Shown one piece after another: positions 34,820 through 42,487 of a stretch of 46,802 bases of DNA. The stretch lies in the NCBI GenBank assembly GCA_964386795.1, contig CAYLUE010000006.1, positions 1-46,802 of the forward strand. The letters are read 5' to 3'. The stretch comes from TMED108 sp964386795. Lineage in GTDB: Bacteria > Fidelibacterota > Marinisomatia > Marinisomatales > TCS55. The notes under the pieces were generated by a model. That model was not told the origin of the DNA, did no database searches, and saw only the letters and a program-made list of their open reading frames with translations. Position numbers and translations under genes: made by a program. Numbering within the stretch: the stretch's first letter is position 1; every line of letters begins with the position of its first letter.

Positions 34820-37471
34820 ATGATAAAAATTAGATTAAAATTATTTCTTTACTTCACGCTTTGCACTACTCTTCAAGCCGCTGGTATCACTGGCACCTTA
34901 AAGGGAAGAATCACTGATAAGGAAACTGGGGAACCATTGATTGGTTGCAATGTGATTATTGTAGGCACAGAGCTAGGTGCAGCAACTGACCTTGAAGGTA
35001 ATTACACAATCATCAAGGTGCCGCCAGGTAAATACAAAATTCAAGTGCTGATGATTGGCTATGCTAAAACAAATATCTCAAATGTAATTATTCAATCAGA
35101 TCTAACCACTACAATTGATGCTAAGCTGATTCAAGATGTCATATCAGCTGAGGAGGTAAATGTCATCGCTACTCGACCTTTGATCACTAAAGATTTGACC
35201 GCTTCTACTGCTATCATCAATTCAGATATGATTAGTAATCTTCCTGTTACTGAAGTGTCAGAAATTTTGGAACTACAAGCCGGGTTTGTCCAGGGGCACT
35301 TAAGAGGTGGGCGTTCAGGGGAAGTTGCATATTGGGTAGATGGTGTTCCGATGACAGATGTCTTTGATGGGGGCGCAATTATAGATGTAAATACCAATGC
35401 CATTGCTGAAATGCAGGTTATTTCGGGTGCTTTCAATGCAGAGTACGGTCAAGCGATGAGTGGAATAGTGAATATTGTTACCAAAGATGGTTCTAATGAT
35501 TTCCGCGGTAATGCAACGCTCTATGGGGGAGACTTTTTATCCAATAAAAGCAGTCTTTTTCCAAATATTAAGAGCTTTAATCCTGTATCAACACGCAATC
35601 TGGAATTAAATGTGGAAGGTCCAATAATTAGAGATAAGCTTTTTTATAATATCACAGCTAGAAATATTTATTATCAAGGTGTATATCAAGGACAAAGACG
35701 CTTTAACCCAGAGAATATTTCCTATTTTGATCAGAGCGATAATTTCAACATTCATAGATTGGAAATTGTAAATGGGGACACTTTAAATCCCGGCAAAGGG
35801 GATAATCAGTTCGTCCCCATGGATTGGAATGAAAAAACCTATATTCAAGGTAAACTAATCTATAACATGGCCCCTCTTACAAAATTAAAATATTCACTAA
35901 TCAATGATAATGTACGCTATCAAGATTATGATAGAATGTATAGGTATAATCCCGATGGTAACTTGAACCGCTTTCGGTCAGGTATCACACATTTATTACA
36001 GCTCAATCATAGTGTTTCAACCAACACTTTTGTTACGATTGGATTTACAAATTTTAATAAATCCTATGACCATCGCACCTACGAAAAAAACCAATGGGAT
36101 AAATATGTACACCCTAAGCTTTTAAATTCACAACCGTATAGCTTTTTGACCGGCGGAACGAACCTATCTGTATTTTCCAGATCTACGGGAACGACTACTA
36201 TCAAATCAGACCTAACATCACAATGGAATAAACAGAATAAGATAAAAGCTGGATTAGAGTTGAGATATCATGATCTATCCTATAATGATTATCAGCTAAG
36301 ACCTCCTGATTCAAAAGCTAGTTTCAATGAACTTGTCGATAGCCCTTTTTTGATTACTCCACAGCGTTTCCCTGATTCAACTATATATTCCAGCTCTTAC
36401 TCGTTCAAGCCCTTTGAAATGAGTGCGTACATTCAAGATAAGATGGAATTCAATGAATTGATNNNNNNNNNNNNNNNNNNNNNNNNNNNNNNNNNNNNNN
36501 NNNNNNNNNNNNNNNNNNNNNNNNNNNNNNNNNNNNNNNNNNNNNNNNNNNNNNNNNNNNNNTTTCCTTTTTCTACAACTGGTGTAATTCATTTTTCTTA
36601 TGGACATTTTTTTCAGGTTCCAAGATTTGAAATGCTGTATATGAACCCTGATTTCGACCTAGGTCAAGGAACGGGTAATATTGGTGTGATAGGAAACGCA
36701 GATCTAAGACCTGAAAAAACCATTCAAGGGGAGCTTGGGCTGCAGCAACAAATAGCTTATAACATGGCCTTGGATATAACTGCATATTTTAGAGATATAA
36801 GAGACCTGGCTGGTACAAGGTCTGAGGAAATCACATTATTTGGAGGATCCGCATCATATAATAAACTTGAAAATTCCGACTTCGCATATATCAGAGGTTT
36901 GGTTCTATCCTTAAATCTAAGAGAAACCAACGGTTTCTCAGGAAACCTTGATTATACATTTCAAATAGCACGGGGATCCGCATCAGATCCGCAACAAGCT
37001 AGGAATGCAATAGCGGGTGGATCGCTACCTGAGGTACAAATGATACCATTGGACTGGGACCAGAGAAATACCGTTAATCTTTCTTTAGCATATGATACTA
37101 AACAATGGGGACTTTCTGGTATCTACCAATTAGGTTCGGGTCTACCCTACACCCCGCTGAGCACGGAGGATATATCCTCTTTTGTTTTAAATTCAGGAAA
37201 AAAACCAATGACCTGGAATGTAGATGCCAAAGGTTATTTTATACTTAAAGAAGGTGTAACCTTTTTTATTAGAGCAAAAAATATTTTTGACACATTAAAT
37301 CAATACAAAGTGTATGATGATTCTGGATCAGCTGATTATACGCGATGGAAAAAAATAGCAGAAAGTCAAAATACAGGTGAACCCATAAATTCGATTGCTA
37401 ATTGGTTCAGAAATGAAACTTTTTATTCTAACCCCAGAAGGATAGAAATTGGATTCAGTTATGTCTTTTAA
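34820..37471 (+). CDS. TonB-dependent receptor of the starch-type cluster (interrupted by gap 3)
   Basis: About 883 codons including the N run; true length depends on the gap. I start at ATG 34820 rather than the adjacent TTG. The signal peptide covers about 1-20. A CarboxypepD_reg-like domain (about 25-105, GRITDKETGEPLIGCNVII) is followed by the plug (about 115-225) with LRGGRSGEVAYWVDGVPM and AEYGQAMSGIVNIVTKDG, and then the barrel. Sequence after the gap (GVIHFSYGHFFQVPRFE) is in the same frame and matches the barrel, ending RRIEIGFSYVF. It is coupled to GH97 (stop three bases upstream) and overlaps the next gene by 11 bases. By position it is the outer-membrane importer for glucan fragments. 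It lacks an adjacent SusD gene. Confidence 0.9.
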   Translation: MIKIRLKLFLYFTLCTTLQAAGITGTLKGRITDKETGEPLIGCNVIIVGTELGAATDLEGNYTIIKVPPGKYKIQVLMIGYAKTNISNVIIQSDLTTTIDAKLIQDVISAEEVNVIATRPLITKDLTASTAIINSDMISNLPVTEVSEILELQAGFVQGHLRGGRSGEVAYWVDGVPMTDVFDGGAIIDVNTNAIAEMQVISGAFNAEYGQAMSGIVNIVTKDGSNDFRGNATLYGGDFLSNKSSLFPNIKSFNPVSTRNLELNVEGPIIRDKLFYNITARNIYYQGVYQGQRRFNPENISYFDQSDNFNIHRLEIVNGDTLNPGKGDNQFVPMDWNEKTYIQGKLIYNMAPLTKLKYSLINDNVRYQDYDRMYRYNPDGNLNRFRSGITHLLQLNHSVSTNTFVTIGFTNFNKSYDHRTYEKNQWDKYVHPKLLNSQPYSFLTGGTNLSVFSRSTGTTTIKSDLTSQWNKQNKIKAGLELRYHDLSYNDYQLRPPDSKASFNELVDSPFLITPQRFPDSTIYSSSYSFKPFEMSAYIQDKMEFNELXXXXXXXXXXXXXXXXXXXXXXXXXXXXXXXXXXFPFSTTGVIHFSYGHFFQVPRFEMLYMNPDFDLGQGTGNIGVIGNADLRPEKTIQGELGLQQQIAYNMALDITAYFRDIRDLAGTRSEEITLFGGSASYNKLENSDFAYIRGLVLSLNLRETNGFSGNLDYTFQIARGSASDPQQARNAIAGGSLPEVQMIPLDWDQRNTVNLSLAYDTKQWGLSGIYQLGSGLPYTPLSTEDISSFVLNSGKKPMTWNVDAKGYFILKEGVTFFIRAKNIFDTLNQYKVYDDSGSADYTRWKKIAESQNTGEPINSIANWFRNETFYSNPRRIEIGFSYVF
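36463..36562. other. Scaffold gap (100 N) inside the TonB receptor gene
   Basis: Exactly 100 N within the barrel region. In receptors of this type roughly 60 residues of barrel strands and loops normally lie between the two visible flanks (after MEFNEL, before GVIHFSYGHFF), so the real gap is probably longer than 100 bases. Apparent frame continuity through the Ns is a coincidence. Confidence 0.95.
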
Positions 37472-40400
37472 GCATAGGGTTCTCATCATTGCATTAATGC
37501 TTGGTTACTGCATTGCCCAAGAATCTTCTGGGAGGCAATTCAGGCGTACTGGAATTCATAATGGAAACTTGGTCAGGACCGTTTTTGGAAATTGGGGTGT
37601 TGTGGGACAGCCATCTAATAAAGGACCTAGGGGAGCTTGGCTGAACGATAACAATGGTTATATTGGAGATGTTTCGCCAATGGTTGGAGCTGAAATCACA
37701 ACACTAGATACCTCTGGCAATCCTGTAACATTTCGGTCTGTCGTTATCTCTCCCGCTAATCGACCAACCTCTACTGGTTTTGAAGAGTCACCTGGAGGAA
37801 AATCTTGGGGATTTGAACCTCAATCTGGCTACTTTAATGAAAACCAAGAAAGCGTAGCGATCAGCACTAATGCAAATACTTGGCCACAATATTGGCCAAA
37901 TAAACTAAATGATGGGAATGATCCTGGTTGGAGAGGATCCTGGAACGGCTATTTTGGAAAAGACATTCAGAATATCCAGCAAGAAAGTTTCTTTGTAATG
38001 GATGATAATAATGATGAAGAATTCAATTACCCCCAATATAATAAATGGAATGTGGCATTTAAACCAGATTCGACAAACGCGACTAGAAATGGACTTGGTC
38101 TAGAGGTCAAGGTAAGAGGAATGCAATGGCAGCAGTTTTTAGCACAAGATGTCCTCTTTTGGGTTTATGAAGTTACCAACACCAGCACAGTCGATTATAC
38201 CAATGTAGTATTTGGAATGCTGGTTGGAACGTATGTAGGGGTAACCGGATCGGATGACAGGCCTCAAGAATATGATGATGACTGGTCCTTCTTTGATGTT
38301 CAAAATGATATTACCTATACGGGAGACTATGGAAACAATGTGGATAGAAATCCTCGATGGGTTGGGGATGTGGGAATGGTTGGTTATGCATTTCTTGAAA
38401 GCCCAGGAAACAGTTACGATGGAATTGATAATGATGGGGATTACGATCTAGCTGGAGATGCTTCAGCTCCTTTATTCCAGCAATCGAGTTTTGATTCAAC
38501 TTTGATCCAGGCTGGTGATCAAATTATTCTTATCGATGATCAATTTAATCGAACAAAGTTTATTATCCCAAATCAGGATAGTGTAATGGTTGCAACCAGA
38601 GGTCTCAAGAAAACTATTTATCCCGGGAAAACATTTCTAGCAGAAGGCAATATCGTATTGGATGAAAATGGGAAAGAATTAACAAATGGAAACGCATTTG
38701 ACGGTGTTGATAATGATTTTGATGGATTGATTGATGAAAATTACTTTTTGCATTACAACCAAAGAAGGGTTGAGCCGGATGGTACGGTTTTATTTGATAC
38801 TATTAACCCCAAAGCCTACATAGACTATATCACAGAGTATGGTATTGCAAATAATCTGATCGATGAAAAAAGAGATGATGGAATCGATAATGATCAAGAC
38901 TGGAATCCCTTATATGATGATCTTGGCGCAGATGGTATTCCTGAGACAGGGGATTATGGAGAACTTGATGGGCAGCCGACTGCAGGTGAGCCTAATTTTG
39001 ATCAAACTGATGTAGATGAATCAGATCAAATCGGATTGACAAGTTTTAACTACTTTTCACCTGCAAACCTTTACCCCGCCAAAGAAGATGAAGAGCTATG
39101 GGAGCAATTAAAGCCAGGGTATTTTGATGTTCCATCATCTATTTCAGATGGGCAACCTATTGCCGGAGAAGATGGTGATTTTATTTATGGTTCTGGATAT
39201 TTTCCTTTAAGAGCAGGACAAACAGAACGTTTTTCAATCGCCCTTGTCTATGGTAATGACCTTAAAGATCTGATCAATAATAAAAAGACTGTTCAGGACA
39301 TTTACAATAGCAATTATCGCTTCCCTCCTCCTCCTAAAAAACCTACCCTTACCGCAGTAGCTGGAGATGATCAGGTTACGCTTTATTGGGATAGGGTGGC
39401 CGAAGAAAGCCTTGACCCGGTGACAAAAGAAAAAGATTTTCAAGGATATAAAATCTACAGAGCTACCGACCCCAACTTTAATGATGTCAGGAATATCACT
39501 GATGCCAATGGATTAATACAAGGCTATTCCACATTGGCTCAATACGATAAAAACGATGAGATTGATGGATATTTCTATCCATCAAAAAATCTTTTTCAGG
39601 ATACCAAGGGATATACGTTTTACTTAGGAGATGATACGGGACTTGTACACTCTTTTGTTGATACTGAGGTACAAAACGGCAGAACCTACTATTATGCTCT
39701 AGTTGCTTATGATCACGGGGATGAAGAAAAAGATATCTTCCCCTCTGAAAACTCAAAATTCATTTCAGTTCTGCCAACCGGGGAGATTGTAACCGATCAA
39801 AATACCGCATATGTAATCCCTTCATCTACTACTGCAGGATATACTTTAAATGATACGATTAATGTTATTCATGTTGGCCCTGGAACGGGTTTGCTGAAGG
39901 TTAATGTTGTAGATCAAAAGGCGTTAACAGGTCATCGCTATCAAATTGAATTTAAGGATACATCTACCGATGGAATTGATAATGATAAAGATTGGGATCC
40001 GATGCAAGATGATGTAGGAAGTGATGGAATAGCTGGAACTAATGATGATAATGGAACCGAAGGAAATGGAATTCCCGATCCTGGTGAACCAAATTTTGAT
40101 TATCTCGATAATGATGAATATATGCCTGTTACAACACTATACAATGTTAGAAGCCTTGAAGAGATTTCAGAAATTTTCACACCCAATGATACATTTGCTG
40201 TCCAGCTAAATTATAAAAATATCATTGAGGGTTCTGTGGTGGTAAAAAATAGCATTGGAAACATGATCCCGCCATCCGATTACACCATTAATTATCAGCT
40301 GGGACGCATCAGAGGAAGTTCAAGCGGATCATTTGGATCAAATGACCATACAATCATATTTAATTATTATCCAATTTTCTCCAACCCCTACATGCAAGAA

Positions 40401-41378
40401 TCCGTATGGAACGATGCTGAAAAATTGCCATATATCACCGAAAGAAAAGATACCGATATTTTTGATGGACTATCGATCTCCTTTGATAATGATTGGTTTA
40501 TCACTTCCTCAGAAAAGAACACCTATTGGTGGACCACTGAGGATCAGAATAATTGGAAGACTAATGATGGAGAATCCACCCATTTCTTTATCGTTAGCGC
40601 TACGGATCTCGATATCAATTTTGATGGTATAGTAGACCTAACAGCAATTCGCGTTCCCAATAAATATGCGGTTGTCTTTTCAGATCAAAAGGATTTTGGG
40701 CGGTCTTATACTTCCTTGAACAACTTATCTCCTGGAACTAAAACAAACTTCAAAGTCATGAACCTCACCGATAATATTGAAGTTCCTTTTTATCTGTTTG
40801 ATTATCCATTAGGGCCATCAGGTAAAATCAACGCTGGGGATTATATCTATTTTTATGATAAGGATTCCACCGGTATTGATCGTTACACGTGGAATGTGAC
40901 ATTTACCAATCGCCAATCTCAAAGCTCATCTAAAGAGATCGAATATGGTAATGGAGATACGTTATTTATAGACTTTTCTAAACCATTTAGGAGTAGTGAT
41001 ACCTTCACTTTCACAGCTCCTCAGCCTGAAATCGATATGCCAAAGGTGGTGACAGAAATGAAAAACGTCAGGGTCGTTCCCAATCCATATGTAGTGGGGC
41101 ATCGGTTTGAATCTCCGCTTCCTCCTGGGATTACTAGTGGTCGTGGAAGTAGAAAAATTGAATTTCAAAATCTACCATCCGATGGAATCGTGCATATTTT
41201 CTCATCCAGAGGGCAGCATATTAGAACCCTGAATCATTCAGGGGATCTTTTTAATGGAACAGTGGCTTGGGACCTTAAGACCAAGGAGAATTTGGATATC
41301 GCATTCGGGGTATATTATTATATTGTTGAATCCAAAAGCGGCGGCAAGACTTCAGGTAAATTAGCGGTGATCAAATGA
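37461..41378 (+). CDS. Giant secreted protein with DGIDND metal-binding-type motifs and fibronectin-like domain
   Basis: A 1305-residue exported protein. The frame opens at a TTG, but ATG 37461 gives a better signal peptide (MSFKHRVLIIALMLGYCIAQ). Four DG(I/V)DND motifs of the MopE putative metal-binding type occur at 38418-38441, 38700-38723, 38877-38900 and 39969-39992. A fibronectin-III-like segment (about 625-725: PTLTAVAGDDQVTLYWD, then YKIYRATD and YYYALVAYD) lies in the middle. The C terminus (from about 1205, VVPNPYV...GVYYYIVESKSGG) resembles a sorting-type domain without the NPFN signature. It overlaps the TonB receptor by 11 bases and the PorV-like gene by four. It may act as the surface partner of the receptor, in the place of SusD. 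Confidence 0.85.
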   Translation: MSFKHRVLIIALMLGYCIAQESSGRQFRRTGIHNGNLVRTVFGNWGVVGQPSNKGPRGAWLNDNNGYIGDVSPMVGAEITTLDTSGNPVTFRSVVISPANRPTSTGFEESPGGKSWGFEPQSGYFNENQESVAISTNANTWPQYWPNKLNDGNDPGWRGSWNGYFGKDIQNIQQESFFVMDDNNDEEFNYPQYNKWNVAFKPDSTNATRNGLGLEVKVRGMQWQQFLAQDVLFWVYEVTNTSTVDYTNVVFGMLVGTYVGVTGSDDRPQEYDDDWSFFDVQNDITYTGDYGNNVDRNPRWVGDVGMVGYAFLESPGNSYDGIDNDGDYDLAGDASAPLFQQSSFDSTLIQAGDQIILIDDQFNRTKFIIPNQDSVMVATRGLKKTIYPGKTFLAEGNIVLDENGKELTNGNAFDGVDNDFDGLIDENYFLHYNQRRVEPDGTVLFDTINPKAYIDYITEYGIANNLIDEKRDDGIDNDQDWNPLYDDLGADGIPETGDYGELDGQPTAGEPNFDQTDVDESDQIGLTSFNYFSPANLYPAKEDEELWEQLKPGYFDVPSSISDGQPIAGEDGDFIYGSGYFPLRAGQTERFSIALVYGNDLKDLINNKKTVQDIYNSNYRFPPPPKKPTLTAVAGDDQVTLYWDRVAEESLDPVTKEKDFQGYKIYRATDPNFNDVRNITDANGLIQGYSTLAQYDKNDEIDGYFYPSKNLFQDTKGYTFYLGDDTGLVHSFVDTEVQNGRTYYYALVAYDHGDEEKDIFPSENSKFISVLPTGEIVTDQNTAYVIPSSTTAGYTLNDTINVIHVGPGTGLLKVNVVDQKALTGHRYQIEFKDTSTDGIDNDKDWDPMQDDVGSDGIAGTNDDNGTEGNGIPDPGEPNFDYLDNDEYMPVTTLYNVRSLEEISEIFTPNDTFAVQLNYKNIIEGSVVVKNSIGNMIPPSDYTINYQLGRIRGSSSGSFGSNDHTIIFNYYPIFSNPYMQESVWNDAEKLPYITERKDTDIFDGLSISFDNDWFITSSEKNTYWWTTEDQNNWKTNDGESTHFFIVSATDLDINFDGIVDLTAIRVPNKYAVVFSDQKDFGRSYTSLNNLSPGTKTNFKVMNLTDNIEVPFYLFDYPLGPSGKINAGDYIYFYDKDSTGIDRYTWNVTFTNRQSQSSSKEIEYGNGDTLFIDFSKPFRSSDTFTFTAPQPEIDMPKVVTEMKNVRVVPNPYVVGHRFESPLPPGITSGRGSRKIEFQNLPSDGIVHIFSSRGQHIRTLNHSGDLFNGTVAWDLKTKENLDIAFGVYYYIVESKSGGKTSGKLAVIK

Positions 41379-42373
41379 GAAATATTGCCGTTACTATTTT
41401 GACTCTTTTCTCTGTTATCTTTGCGCAATCAAAAGTGGGGAGCTCTGCGGCATCATTTTTAGGTGTTGGTGTTGGATCCCGAGCAATTGGAATGGGCGGT
41501 GCATTTTCTGCTGTTGGTGGTGACGCCTCTGTTCTGTATTGGAATCCAGGCGCTATGGCTGAAATAAAACGTTCAGAAACCTTAATATCTAAAGCCAACT
41601 GGTTAGTGGGTAGTAATCTGAATTTTCTCTCTTCAGTATTTCAAATGAAACAAGGCAGAAGTATCGGGGTCTATTTATTGCAGCTGGATTATGGCCAAGA
41701 AGAGATTACTACGTTAGATGATCAGCATGGCACCGGACAATATTGGAGCGCAATTGATTATACATTAGGATTATCATATGGAGGAAAGCTGTCCAATCGT
41801 TTTTCCTTTGGAGGAACAGGCAAATATATCTCTCAACGAATTCACCATACTTCGGCATCTTCCTTCGCAGCCGACTTAGGGTTATTATATAAAACTGAGG
41901 CAGAAAAGGTTCGCATAGGAATGTCCATATCTAATTTTGGCACTGATATGACAATGGATGGAAAAGATCTTTATAAAAAAATTGATATCGATCCAGATAA
42001 TTTAGGACATAACGAATCGCTGGTTGCAAAACTTAAAACAGATCCCTGGCCTTTACCTCTTTTCTTCAGAGTAGGAACGGCTATTAAATTGCTTGATGTG
42101 GATAATTTTAGCGGTACTGTTGCACTGGATTCCTTTATCCCGAGCGATGACGTTGAAACAATGAATCTAGGATTTGAATTTATCATTTATAATAAATCTC
42201 ATTTACAGCTTGGGTACCGCGGGATTGGAAATAAGTCAAGCGAGGAAGGGCTAACATTTGGAGCAGGGACCACATTTTATGCTGGAGGATTTGATATGCG
42301 CCTTGATTATTCTTTAAGAACTTTCGGTGTTTTTGGAGATATATCCCATATATCCATAGCGTTTATCTATTAG
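41375..42373 (+). CDS. PorV/PorQ-family (UPF0164) outer-membrane barrel protein
   Basis: A 332-residue outer-membrane protein with signal peptide (MRNIAVTILTLFSVIFAQ). It then has the family signature SSAASFLGVGVGSRAIGMGGAFSAV followed by DASVLYWNPGAMAEI. The rest is a 14-strand-type barrel of the FadL fold ending DISHISIAFIY. PorV is the T9SS outer-membrane shuttle that brings sorted proteins to the sortase, and PorQ-like paralogues occur elsewhere. This copy overlaps the giant secreted protein as ATGA, so the two are coupled and may form a pair. No other T9SS core gene is present, so it may be a dedicated paralogue rather than the main PorV. The next gene is separated by 114 bases. Confidence 0.85.
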   Translation: MRNIAVTILTLFSVIFAQSKVGSSAASFLGVGVGSRAIGMGGAFSAVGGDASVLYWNPGAMAEIKRSETLISKANWLVGSNLNFLSSVFQMKQGRSIGVYLLQLDYGQEEITTLDDQHGTGQYWSAIDYTLGLSYGGKLSNRFSFGGTGKYISQRIHHTSASSFAADLGLLYKTEAEKVRIGMSISNFGTDMTMDGKDLYKKIDIDPDNLGHNESLVAKLKTDPWPLPLFFRVGTAIKLLDVDNFSGTVALDSFIPSDDVETMNLGFEFIIYNKSHLQLGYRGIGNKSSEEGLTFGAGTTFYAGGFDMRLDYSLRTFGVFGDISHISIAFIY

Positions 42374-42487
42374 TTTTTTTACTTTTAATTTGGGCAATTT
42401 TTCGATACTTTCGATCGCTAATAACACGCAACAATTTTCTACATTATTTGTAAAAAATTTAAATTAATCGTTTAAGGAGAAATCTTT

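Noticed and set aside
38254..38451. Met-rich plus-strand frame inside the 1305-residue gene
   Set aside because: It is a shadow frame caused by repeated GAT/AAT codons of the acidic motifs; composition is not protein-like.
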